From Chloroflexota bacterium (GTDB taxonomy: Bacteria; Chloroflexota; Dehalococcoidia; Lucifugimonadales; Lucifugimonadaceae), in assembly GCA_002730795.1 (NCBI GenBank), contig PCAX01000066.1, positions 1 through 19,723 on the forward strand: a stretch of 19,723 nt of DNA, written 5' to 3'. Positions 1 to 7,273 of the stretch are shown piece by piece. A model generated the notes under the pieces. It had not been told where the DNA came from, did no database searches, and worked only from the letters and a program-made list of their open reading frames with translations. Position 1 is the first letter of the stretch, and the number at the start of each line of letters is the position of its first letter. A program made the position numbers and the translations under genes.

Positions 1-30
1 CAAGTTATTTTTGGATCGATCCCTTTATTT

Positions 31-38
31 AAGAGGAG
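31..38 (+). promoter_or_regulatory. Shine-Dalgarno site deciding a TTG start
   Basis: The purine run AAGAGGAG ends six bases before a TTG codon at 45-47. There is no ATG at a suitable distance, so this site fixes the TTG as the start of the E1 alpha gene. The first 30 bases of the window hold nothing else recognisable. Confidence 0.7.
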
Positions 39-44
39 TTTTAT

Positions 45-1085
45 TTGCCAAGAAAAAAACAAAAAAACATTATTAACAATACGGTAGAAGAAATCAATCC
101 GGCAAAACTCGAGTGGCTATACACAACAATGTACAAAATCCGACGTTTTGAAGAGACTATGTTGGAGCAAACGTTTAAAGGTAATGCTATGGGAGTTACT
201 CACCCATCGGATGGTCAGGAAGCGGTGCCTGTGGGTATATGCGCTCATTTAACTGATAAAGATTGGATAGGGTCTACTCATCGGGGACATGGTCATTGTA
301 TAGCCAAAGGACTTGAAATCAATAGAATGATGGCGGAAATCATGGGTCGTGCCACAGGGCAATGTCATGGTAAAGGCGGCTCAATGCACATAGCGGATTT
401 TTCTAAAGGTATGTTGGGTGCTAATGCCATAGTAGGAGCTTCAATTCCCCTTGCGGTGGGAGCGGGGTTAACATCGAAATATAGAGGCACAGAAAAAGAA
501 TCTATTGGTGTTGCATTTTTTGGAGACGGAGCTACTTCCCAAGGTATTTTGCATGAATCAATGAACTTAGCTTCAATTTGGAAATTACCTGTGATTTTCG
601 CATGCGAAAACAATGGGTACGCTGAAGCCACACCTTCGTGGTATGCTGTTTCAACGGATGATATTGCGTCTAGAGCAGAAGGATATGGTATGCCCGGTTT
701 GCAAGTGGATGGAATGGATGTTTTTGCAGTTTATGAAGCTGCTGGAGAAGCGATTAATAGGGCTAGATCCGGAGAAGGCCCAATGTTTTTAGAGTTAAAA
801 ACTTATAGATACCATGGCCATTTTCATGCTGATGATCCGAAGAAATACCGCAAGCAGGAAGAAGAAGATTATTATAAAAATAGGGATTGTTTAAAACTTT
901 TCGAAAAACGGGTAACTAAAAACGGATTAATAAAAGGCGAAAGGCTGAAAGAAATACGGAAGATGATAGAGGAAGAAATTGTGGAGGCTATTGAATTTGC
1001 CTTAACCAGTCCTATGCCAGATGAAAAAGAACTTTACAAGGACGTCTACGTAAACTACTCGAATTCTGTTTTGGGACTTAGATAA
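45..1085 (+). CDS. TPP-dependent 2-oxoacid (pyruvate/acetoin-type) dehydrogenase E1, alpha subunit
   Basis: This is the alpha subunit of an alpha2beta2 E1 that decarboxylates pyruvate, acetoin or a related 2-oxo compound on thiamine diphosphate and passes the acyl group to the lipoyl arm of an E2. The thiamine-binding motif begins with GDG at residues 160-162 and ends with NN at 189-190, the usual spacing. The upstream stretch with HRGHGH near residues 79-84 and the later YRYHGHFHADDP are standard for the family. Length (346 residues) is normal. Translation starts at TTG behind a good ribosome site. The beta subunit follows after 28 bases, so the two are surely co-transcribed. No E2 or E3 gene is in the window, so the substrate (pyruvate, acetoin or a branched-chain 2-oxoacid) cannot be decided; the sequence style favours the pyruvate/acetoin group. 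Confidence 0.93.
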   Translation: MPRKKQKNIINNTVEEINPAKLEWLYTTMYKIRRFEETMLEQTFKGNAMGVTHPSDGQEAVPVGICAHLTDKDWIGSTHRGHGHCIAKGLEINRMMAEIMGRATGQCHGKGGSMHIADFSKGMLGANAIVGASIPLAVGAGLTSKYRGTEKESIGVAFFGDGATSQGILHESMNLASIWKLPVIFACENNGYAEATPSWYAVSTDDIASRAEGYGMPGLQVDGMDVFAVYEAAGEAINRARSGEGPMFLELKTYRYHGHFHADDPKKYRKQEEEDYYKNRDCLKLFEKRVTKNGLIKGERLKEIRKMIEEEIVEAIEFALTSPMPDEKELYKDVYVNYSNSVLGLR

Positions 1086-1113
1086 ACTACAAATAAATTG
1101 AGGAAATTACTTT

Positions 1114-2175
1114 ATGACTGTCGATTCAAAGTCTAACCCCCTAGGACCGGGATACGAAGGCGTACCTGGAAACAAGATTCGATATCGTGACGCGTTTAAC
1201 TCTACTCTCCGTTACGAAATGCAGCGCGACACCGATGTGTTTCTAATGGGGGAAGATATATCTGGAGGTTTTGATAAGGAGACCAAAGAGCCTCTGGATG
1301 CTTGGGGAGGACCTTTTGCAGCGACTAAAGGATTAGTACAAGATTTTGGACCTGAGCGGGTACGAGATGCTCCAATATCTGAAGCGGGTTTCGTAGGTGC
1401 AGCGGTGGGTGCCGCTTTGACGGGCCTGAGGCCGGTCGTAGACGTGATGTATTTTGATTTTGTAACGGTCGCTTATGATCAATTACTTTCAAATGCCGCA
1501 AAAAGTCGTTATATGTTTGGAGGTCAAACTAAAGTACCTCTCACACTTTTTGCCAGGTCGGGAGCTGGAACTGGACACGCTGCCCAACACTCTGAGAGTT
1601 TCTATTCCATGCTGGCCCATATCCCTGGTTTGAAAGTAGTGGTTCCTTCTGATCCTTATTCCTGTAAAGGATTGTTAGCTGCATCGATACGTGATGATGA
1701 TCCGGTTTTTGTCGTGAACGATAAAAAGCTAATCAATTTGGAAGGCTTTGTTCCTGATGAATCGTTCACAATAGACATAGGGAAGGGACGGTATTTATCT
1801 AGAGGTTCCGACGTATCTTTAATTGGTATGTCGTATACATCCGTTGTTTGTCAGGAAGCGGCAAAGAGATTATCCGAAGAGGGTATAAGTGCAGAAGTGG
1901 TGGATATGCTTTCCTTATCTCCGTTTGATGAAGAGATAATTCTCGAAACAGTAATGAAAACGAACAGAGCCGTTATTGTAGATGAAGATACTCCACGGGC
2001 TTCAATGGCTTCTGAATTTGCTGCCATTATCGCTGATAGAGCATTTGATTATTTGGATGCCCCAGTAAAAAGAGTTACATCCCCACATACTCCTGTTCCA
2101 TACAACCGGGACTTGGAAATGAGTTTTATGCCCGGAGTAGATGATGTAATAGCAACGGTAAAGTCTCTGGTATAA
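1114..2175 (+). CDS. TPP-dependent 2-oxoacid dehydrogenase E1, beta subunit
   Basis: This is the beta subunit of the E1 begun by the preceding gene. It has the transketolase-like pyrimidine-binding domain in the first half and the transketolase C-terminal domain in the second. The glutamate that activates the thiamine aminopyrimidine is E47, in MGEDI. The stretch GAGTGHAAQHSES near residues 150-162 is the usual phosphorylation-loop/active-site region of E1 beta proteins. GAGGA at 1100-1104 is its ribosome site. The 353-residue length is slightly longer than the family norm (about 325) because of an N-terminal extension of some 20 residues. Downstream there is a convergent gene only 3 bases away, so no E2 belongs to this operon. 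Confidence 0.93.
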   Translation: MTVDSKSNPLGPGYEGVPGNKIRYRDAFNSTLRYEMQRDTDVFLMGEDISGGFDKETKEPLDAWGGPFAATKGLVQDFGPERVRDAPISEAGFVGAAVGAALTGLRPVVDVMYFDFVTVAYDQLLSNAAKSRYMFGGQTKVPLTLFARSGAGTGHAAQHSESFYSMLAHIPGLKVVVPSDPYSCKGLLAASIRDDDPVFVVNDKKLINLEGFVPDESFTIDIGKGRYLSRGSDVSLIGMSYTSVVCQEAAKRLSEEGISAEVVDMLSLSPFDEEIILETVMKTNRAVIVDEDTPRASMASEFAAIIADRAFDYLDAPVKRVTSPHTPVPYNRDLEMSFMPGVDDVIATVKSLV

Positions 2176-2178
2176 CGT

Positions 2179-2496
2179 TCAACTTGAAAGTTGTACCTGT
2201 TTGTCGCTGTTCCCAAGTTTTAACAAATATTCATAAGGGTAAATTCCGGTTTGGTGGCCGTCCGTCCATAGGAACTGCAGGGCGTAATTACCTATTTCCA
2301 GGTAATCGGCTATTATAATATCATCAGGTATTGAACTAACATTTAGGAGAGCTTTGCCTGTCATTTCTTCGACGCAACCCGCACAACTGCATTGTAATCT
2401 TAGATACTTATAGGGATAGAGCATCCTTCCACCGTTTTTCCAAACGATTTCTACTCCATCTTTCAACAATTCTACTTTTTCTGGGGTTGTTTTCAT
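2179..2496 (-). CDS. DUF971 (GBBH-like N-terminal domain) small protein
   Basis: This is a 105-residue stand-alone DUF971 domain, the fold also found at the N-terminus of gamma-butyrobetaine hydroxylase and fused to some Mrp/ApbC iron-sulfur carriers. The cysteine cluster CSCAGC places C36, C38 and C41 in the position typical of the family, after YPYKYLRL; the C-terminal GIYPYEYLLKL is the other hallmark. A metal or Fe-S related role is often suspected for the family, but no reaction is known and none is claimed. The gene is convergent with the E1 beta gene (3 bases between stops) and divergent from the oxidoreductase gene at 2640. No ribosome site is visible before the ATG, which directly follows TAG. 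Confidence 0.85.
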   Translation of the reverse strand: MKTTPEKVELLKDGVEIVWKNGGRMLYPYKYLRLQCSCAGCVEEMTGKALLNVSSIPDDIIIADYLEIGNYALQFLWTDGHQTGIYPYEYLLKLGNSDKQVQLSS

Positions 2497-2639
2497 CTAC
2501 ATGATATTTATATGGATATGTTAAATCCTAACAGCCATATTACAAAAAATTTAATTTCAAAAACCTTAAAGTAATTGTCTAACCAATTTATTAATCGCAG
2601 AATAGTGATTATTTCGATTTATCTTAGGAGTCTTGGTAT

Positions 2640-3710
2640 ATGAATGAAACCATAAAAATCGGCTTTATTGGAGCGGGTGGCAACACAGAATTAAGACACG
2701 TTCCTGGTTTTAAAGCCCAGGATAAAGTGATTTTATCTGGAGTCGCAAATAGATCCTATGAATCCAGTAAAAAAGCGGCTGAAAAACTTGGAATTGAAAA
2801 TCCTTATGAAAATTGGTTAGATCTTGTGGAGGATGACAATATTGATGCTGTCTGTATTGGTACCTGGCCCTATATGCATTCAACTGCGACCATAGCTGCG
2901 TTAGAAAATGGAAAGCATGTTTTGTGCGAGGCACGAATGGCTATGAACTCTGTAGAGGGACATGCCATGTTACAAGCTTCGTTAGAAAATCCAGATCTCA
3001 TAACCCAGGTAGTTCCGCCTCCACATACAATGAAAATTGAGAAACATGTCATTGATTTGATTAGTGATGGGTTCATTGGGGATTTAATCAGTGTGAATGC
3101 AAGGATTTTTCAAGGCTCAAATTTTCCGGATGCAAGCACTCCAGTTCATTGGCGCCACCAACGAGAGTTGTCAGGTAATAACGTTATGACTATGGGAATA
3201 TGGTATGAGAATTTAATGAGATGGGTTGGCGTAGCTTCATCTGTAGTGGCTGTTGGACAAACCGTAGTAAAACACAGAAGAGATCACACAGGCCGAAGAG
3301 TTGAAATGACGATACCAGACCAAGTAGATATTATCTATGATCTTTGGGGAGGGGGGGCAGTTAACTTGTCGATGTCGACTGTTGTTGGAACTTTTGCTCC
3401 GGAGTTGGACATATGGTTATTTGGTACTAATGGAACTTTAAGGATACATTCTGACGAATTTACAAATCCTGGTTCTCCATCCTTAGTTCTAACTGGTGCT
3501 AAATCAAATGAAGAGTCTCTGTCAGTTATTGAAATACCACTAGAAAAGCAATCTGATTGGCGCGTCGAGGAAGAGTTCATAAATGCTATTAGAGGACTTG
3601 AACCGGTTACTAGAACGAATTTTACGGACGCGGTTAAATACATGGAATTTACCGATGCAGTACTTGACTCCATGCAAAGTGGCAAGGTAGTACAATTGCC
3701 CTTCGCATAA
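2640..3710 (+). CDS. Gfo/Idh/MocA family NAD(P)-dependent oxidoreductase
   Basis: This is a probable dehydrogenase of a sugar, inositol or sugar-acid type substrate. The N-terminal Rossmann domain opens with IGFIGAGGNTELRHVPG; the second half is the alpha/beta substrate domain. Length (356 residues) is normal. AGGAG at 2626-2630 lies nine bases before the ATG. The family's usual EKP motif after GKHVLC is replaced by E97-A98-R99, so the lysine that normally contacts substrate and nicotinamide is missing. That indicates a divergent subfamily and leaves the reaction open. It is the first gene of the long + strand series and probably has its own promoter in 2497-2639, where I could not pick a convincing one. 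The 89-base gap to pxpA makes co-transcription possible but unproven. Confidence 0.88.
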   Translation: MNETIKIGFIGAGGNTELRHVPGFKAQDKVILSGVANRSYESSKKAAEKLGIENPYENWLDLVEDDNIDAVCIGTWPYMHSTATIAALENGKHVLCEARMAMNSVEGHAMLQASLENPDLITQVVPPPHTMKIEKHVIDLISDGFIGDLISVNARIFQGSNFPDASTPVHWRHQRELSGNNVMTMGIWYENLMRWVGVASSVVAVGQTVVKHRRDHTGRRVEMTIPDQVDIIYDLWGGGAVNLSMSTVVGTFAPELDIWLFGTNGTLRIHSDEFTNPGSPSLVLTGAKSNEESLSVIEIPLEKQSDWRVEEEFINAIRGLEPVTRTNFTDAVKYMEFTDAVLDSMQSGKVVQLPFA

Positions 3711-3799
3711 GATTTTATGAAGTATTTTATTTAGGGTTATGGAAACCGAAGTTCGGACATTGTTATATATTATTGTGAATGAATAAGTGGATATGAATT

Positions 3800-4570
3800 A
3801 TGGTCAAACGTATAGATTTTAATGCTGATATAGGTGAATCTTTTGGATCATATCAATTGGGTTTGGATACAGAAATCGTAAAATATATTTCGAGTGCTAA
3901 CATTGCCGCAGGTTTTCACGCCGGTGACCCAAATTGGATGAGGAAAACCGTTCTACTTGCTGAAGAAAATGGTTTGGGAATAGGTGCGCATCCATCTTAT
4001 CCAGATTTGAATGGATTTGGGCGTCGAGAAATGACGTTACCTCCATATGAAATTTATAACGTCGTGACATACCAGATAGGGGCGCTGGCCGCATTCGTGA
4101 AAGGACACAAATTGCGGCACGTAAAACCGCACGGCGCTATGTACAACACTGCCGTAAAGGATGCTGCTGTTGCTAAAGCAATTGTAGATTCGATATACGA
4201 TTATGATTCCACTTTGATACACGTTGTTTTGGCGGGTTCAATATGGGAAAAAATCGCACGAGAAAAAGGTGCATTAGTAGCAAGAGAATGTTATGCAGAT
4301 CGAGCAGTTAACAACGATGGGACACTTGTTTCGAGAAATCTTGAAGGAGCCGTAATTCACGATCCTAATAAAGTGATCGAAAGATCAGTTAAACTTGTTT
4401 TGGATGGAAATGTTGAAACTATTACAGGAGAATTAATTAATTTTGAGGCGGATACCATATGTCTTCATGGAGATACAAATGGTTCAGTTGAATTAGCCCG
4501 TCTGCTTAGGGAAGAGTTTGAATCGCAGGGTATTAAAATAACAAAATTGTCGAAAATGTTTCCCAGTTAA
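3800..4570 (+). CDS. pxpA: 5-oxoprolinase subunit PxpA (LamB/YcsF family)
   Basis: PxpA, with PxpB and PxpC, forms the bacterial ATP-dependent 5-oxoprolinase that opens pyroglutamate to glutamate. The protein shows family landmarks in order: DFNADIGESFG near residue 6, ANIAAGFHAGDP near 33, IGAHPSYPDLNGFGRR near 60, RHVKPHGAMYN near 105 and ICLHGDT near the C-terminus. The common ANIACGFHAGD has alanine instead of cysteine here. Length (256) is normal. The ribosome site before the ATG is weak (AAGTGGA). PxpB begins two bases after the stop, so translation is probably coupled. The order pxpA-pxpB-pxpC followed by biotin and sodium-pump genes is unusual and is discussed in the findings. Confidence 0.93.
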   Translation: MVKRIDFNADIGESFGSYQLGLDTEIVKYISSANIAAGFHAGDPNWMRKTVLLAEENGLGIGAHPSYPDLNGFGRREMTLPPYEIYNVVTYQIGALAAFVKGHKLRHVKPHGAMYNTAVKDAAVAKAIVDSIYDYDSTLIHVVLAGSIWEKIAREKGALVARECYADRAVNNDGTLVSRNLEGAVIHDPNKVIERSVKLVLDGNVETITGELINFEADTICLHGDTNGSVELARLLREEFESQGIKITKLSKMFPS

Positions 4571-4572
4571 CC

Positions 4573-5271
4573 TTGATCGATTATCCACACATATCACCTA
4601 GTGGAGATTCTGCTGTAACCATTGTGTTCGGAAATAAAATAGATGACCGAAGTAACGGATATGTCTTTGCATTGAAACGTATATTAGAATCTGAAAGTTC
4701 TCTTTCAATACTCAGTATCATTCCGTCATACAGTTCTTTATTGGTTGTATATGATATCAATAAACATGGTCAAGGTGAGATAACGGATTACATTGAGTCA
4801 AAGTTGTCAATCGTATATAAATCATCAGCGAAACAAGTGAAAAAGGAAATCGTTGAAATTCCCACAGTTTATGGGGGTGAATATGGTCCAGATCTTGACT
4901 ATGTGGCGGAACATGTAGGGTTGACTCGCGATGAAGTAATCAAAATTCACTCTTCCGTTAAATATAAAGTTTATATGATTGGATTTTCACCAGGGTTTCC
5001 ATATTTGGGTGGCATGGAAAAAAAAATTTCTTGTCCTAGGTTGCAAAAACCTCGTTTGCGTATTCCCCAAGGGTCGGTAGGTATTGCAGGAGACCAGACT
5101 GGGGTCTATCCCTCTGAAAGTCCAGGAGGCTGGAGACTTATAGGCAGAACGCCTAAAAAACTTTTCAATGTAAATTGTGAACCTCCGGTTACAATACTGC
5201 CTGGTTCATACGTAAAATTCATTCCCATTAATTCAGATGAGTTTAATTCAATGACTGAGGGATCATTGTGA
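4573..5271 (+). CDS. pxpB: 5-oxoprolinase subunit PxpB (KipI/AHS1 family, carboxyltransferase subdomain C/D)
   Basis: PxpB pairs with PxpC. The family signature GFSPGFPYLGGM occupies residues 137-148, followed by IPQGSVGIAG and the YPSESPGGWRLIGRTP block. The start is a TTG two bases after the pxpA stop; no in-frame ATG would keep the conserved N-terminus (PSGDSAV), so coupling to pxpA translation is likely. The last four bases overlap pxpC as GTGA. The known role is as a 5-oxoprolinase subunit. The same fold forms half of the carboxyltransferase domain of urea carboxylase, which is relevant because a biotin carrier gene lies downstream. Bacillus KipI is the regulatory relative; an operon with PxpA and PxpC argues for the enzyme. 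Confidence 0.92.
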   Translation: MIDYPHISPSGDSAVTIVFGNKIDDRSNGYVFALKRILESESSLSILSIIPSYSSLLVVYDINKHGQGEITDYIESKLSIVYKSSAKQVKKEIVEIPTVYGGEYGPDLDYVAEHVGLTRDEVIKIHSSVKYKVYMIGFSPGFPYLGGMEKKISCPRLQKPRLRIPQGSVGIAGDQTGVYPSESPGGWRLIGRTPKKLFNVNCEPPVTILPGSYVKFIPINSDEFNSMTEGSL

Positions 5272-6329
5272 AAAATCGGTCCATAGAAGTGATACGCTCG
5301 GGACCTATGACTTTGATACAGGATTTTGGGCGGTTTGGTTTTGAACAATATGGTGTTTCTGTTTGTGGGGCTGTCGATCAAGAAGCCTTTTTCGTCGCCA
5401 ATAGATTGGTATCGAATTCTTTCAAAGATGCGGTTTTCGAAATAACGTTTGGGGATGCATCTTTCCATTTTCATGATGAATCAATAATTTCTATAACTGG
5501 TGCTGACATGCAACCAGAATTAGATGGCATAAACTGTCCTATGAATCTTTCTTTTTTAGCGAAAAATGGTAGCGTTTTAAAGTTTAATCCGTCTGTTACC
5601 GGACTCAGGTCTTACTTGGCCATATCTGGAGGTGTCCTAAGTACGCAAATAATGGGATCTAGGTCAATGCATGTGATGTCTGGTTTTGGTAACGGTCCCG
5701 TCAAAGCAGGCGAAATTTTTAATATTGGGGAAAGTAGGGTTTATGAATCGGGTTTTTCAATAAAAGATTATTCTAGGGGTTTCCCTGATAACCCAGTTAG
5801 TATTGGTGTTATTTTGGGACCTCAAGATCACCTTTTCACAAAAGAATCATTAGACGAATTTTTTTCAAGTACGTATGTCCTGACCAACCAGTCGGACAGG
5901 CAGGGATTGCGGTTGAGTGGGAATAAAATTCCCACTAAAACAGGTAATCATGATATAGTATCGGATCCAGTAACAAATGGATCGATACAAATTCCCGGAG
6001 ATGGGAATCCAATCGTTTTACTTTCTGACAGGCAAACAACTGGTGGGTACCCAAAAATCGGCACAGTTGCTACCGTTGATTTATCCGTATTAGGTCAACT
6101 AAAAGTAAATGATTCAATAATTTTTCATCCTGTGGAACCAGATGATGCTAGAGAAAGATATATAAAGAAGTTGGGTTTGATTAACAATTCACCATTATTT
6201 AATCCAATCCAGAGGATCAATTATTTTGTGGACGGTCAACATGTGAAGGTTGGAACAAATGAATCTACTGTGTTCGTCGACGAACATGCCTTGCCTTTTA
6301 ATGTCTTAGAAGAAAATGATGAACACTAA
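5268..6329 (+). CDS. pxpC: 5-oxoprolinase subunit PxpC (KipA/AHS2 family, carboxyltransferase subdomain A/B)
   Basis: PxpC completes the PxpABC set. The N-terminal block DFGRFGFEQYGVSVCGAVD and the C-terminal block QTTGGYPKIG (residues 256-265) are characteristic. The residue before that block is D254-R255 where many members have DGQ. The start is a GTG overlapping the pxpB stop (GTGA), with no separate ribosome site, so its translation depends on pxpB. Length (353) is somewhat longer than the typical 310-330, mainly at the C-terminus. With PxpB it has the architecture of the urea carboxylase carboxyltransferase domain. The next gene, the sodium-pump anchor, starts 66 bases downstream, close enough for one transcript although a promoter candidate lies between. 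Confidence 0.92.
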   Translation: MKNRSIEVIRSGPMTLIQDFGRFGFEQYGVSVCGAVDQEAFFVANRLVSNSFKDAVFEITFGDASFHFHDESIISITGADMQPELDGINCPMNLSFLAKNGSVLKFNPSVTGLRSYLAISGGVLSTQIMGSRSMHVMSGFGNGPVKAGEIFNIGESRVYESGFSIKDYSRGFPDNPVSIGVILGPQDHLFTKESLDEFFSSTYVLTNQSDRQGLRLSGNKIPTKTGNHDIVSDPVTNGSIQIPGDGNPIVLLSDRQTTGGYPKIGTVATVDLSVLGQLKVNDSIIFHPVEPDDARERYIKKLGLINNSPLFNPIQRINYFVDGQHVKVGTNESTVFVDEHALPFNVLEENDEH

Positions 6330-6359
6330 TATTTTTTACATGTGTTTCATTTTAAATAG

Positions 6360-6388
6360 TTGACCAGTTGATAGGTTTTTTGTAATAA
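6360..6388 (+). promoter_or_regulatory. candidate sigma70-type promoter before the sodium-pump genes
   Basis: TTGACC (6360-6365) matches the -35 consensus at five of six positions. Seventeen bases later comes TAATAA (6383-6388), a poor -10. If real, transcription would start almost at the oadG ATG and give a nearly leaderless message. The evidence is a consensus match only, in AT-rich DNA where chance matches are common. Confidence 0.22.
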
Positions 6389-6395
6389 GATAAAT

Positions 6396-6827
6396 ATGGT
6401 GATGTACGATTTACTTCAAAATGGTTTAATTGTCAGTATTGCTGGAATGTTAACAGTATTCGTTGTACTTTTATTTCTTTTGGTTACGATTTATATTTTT
6501 AGATGGTGGGATAACCGTTTAGATGATACTGATAAAAGAGAAGTTAGTATTAATGCTTCCTTAAAAGATCAAGACTCTGACAGAAAACCTAATGTTGAAT
6601 CTACCAGCAAACTTGATCAGGTTTCTTCGTTAGCAACGGATTTTAAACTTGGGAATGATAAAGTGGCGGCTATTGCGCTATCAATATTCTTAAAAAACCG
6701 AACACAGTTACCAAAAAATACCACAAACAAAATTGAAGTCGGGAACGATGACCAGTGGACTATCCATGGGCGTCAGCGGTCTTTAAACCAGGGACATTCT
6801 CAACAAATTTGGAGAAAACTCCAATGA
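6396..6827 (+). CDS. oadG: OadG/MmdD-like membrane anchor subunit of a Na+-translocating decarboxylase
   Basis: This small subunit holds together the soluble and membrane parts of biotin-dependent sodium-pumping decarboxylases. One transmembrane helix is evident at about residues 9-31, followed by RWWDNR and a hydrophilic linker, then a C-terminal segment (DKVAAIALSIFL ... W..HGRQRSL) like that of OadG and methylmalonyl-CoA decarboxylase delta subunits. Length (143) is that of MmdD rather than the shorter Klebsiella OadG. Its TGA overlaps the next gene's ATG (ATGA), so translation is coupled. The start could instead be the ATG at 6402; neither has a good ribosome site. Which decarboxylase it serves is undecided because no OadA/MmdA-type carboxyltransferase is present. 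Confidence 0.8.
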   Translation: MVMYDLLQNGLIVSIAGMLTVFVVLLFLLVTIYIFRWWDNRLDDTDKREVSINASLKDQDSDRKPNVESTSKLDQVSSLATDFKLGNDKVAAIALSIFLKNRTQLPKNTTNKIEVGNDDQWTIHGRQRSLNQGHSQQIWRKLQ

Positions 6828-7255
6828 TAGGAAACACATTTAAAATTTCTATACTTGGCAAAGTTTATGACATTAGAATTGGAAACTTGCAATCTTCTCC
6901 TATATCAGTTTGGGTCGATGGAGTGGAATACCGTGTTGGTTTACCTGAAGAAAATTCTGATATCATTCCACCAGTCGAAATACCAGATAAAAAATTAAGT
7001 GAAATAGGGGTGAAGAGGCCGACTCTAGATACATCAAGTGCTGAAGGAACCATAAGGGCGCCAATGCCTGGAACTATTTTAAAAATAAATGTTGTAGAGG
7101 GGGACAGTGTGACCAAAGGTGATGTTTTATTAATTTTGGAATCGATGAAAATGGAAAACTCTATTACTTCTCCTAAAACAGGATCGGTTACTTCGGTTTA
7201 TGTATCGGAGGGTGATCCTGTCCAACATGGAGAAACTTTGATAGATCTCAAATAG
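6824..7255 (+). CDS. biotin carboxyl carrier protein of a Na+-translocating decarboxylase
   Basis: This protein carries the carboxyl group on biotin between a carboxyltransferase and the membrane decarboxylase OadB. The C-terminal biotinyl domain begins at IRAPMPGTI and contains the biotinylation site ESMKMEN with the acceptor lysine at K109, 35 residues from the C-terminus as is standard. The N-terminal part (NTFKISILGKVYDIRIGN) and the charged linker resemble MmdC/GcdC-type carriers. I start it at the ATG inside the ATGA overlap with oadG, behind GGAG at 6811-6814; an open frame reaches back to an ATG at 6755 but that would overlap oadG by 73 bases. The oadB gene follows after 18 bases. No biotin carboxylase (AccC) is nearby, so carboxybiotin must come from a substrate or from reversal of the pump. 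Confidence 0.9.
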   Translation: MIGNTFKISILGKVYDIRIGNLQSSPISVWVDGVEYRVGLPEENSDIIPPVEIPDKKLSEIGVKRPTLDTSSAEGTIRAPMPGTILKINVVEGDSVTKGDVLLILESMKMENSITSPKTGSVTSVYVSEGDPVQHGETLIDLK

Positions 7256-7273
7256 ATTATGGGTTAGGTATTA

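Noticed and set aside
2180..2193. CAACTTGAAAGTTG hairpin at the junction of the convergent E1 beta and DUF971 genes
   Set aside because: A five-pair stem without a T tract on either side, lying inside the DUF971 coding end; too weak to call a terminator.
2710..3076. Two open frames on the - strand inside the Gfo/Idh/MocA gene
   Set aside because: Antisense shadows of a gene with clear family motifs; no ribosome sites and no recognisable domains.
6755..6823. Upstream ATG that would lengthen the biotin carrier by 23 residues
   Set aside because: It would overlap oadG by 73 bases and add non-conserved sequence; the ATGA overlap start at 6824 with GGAG before it is the natural one.
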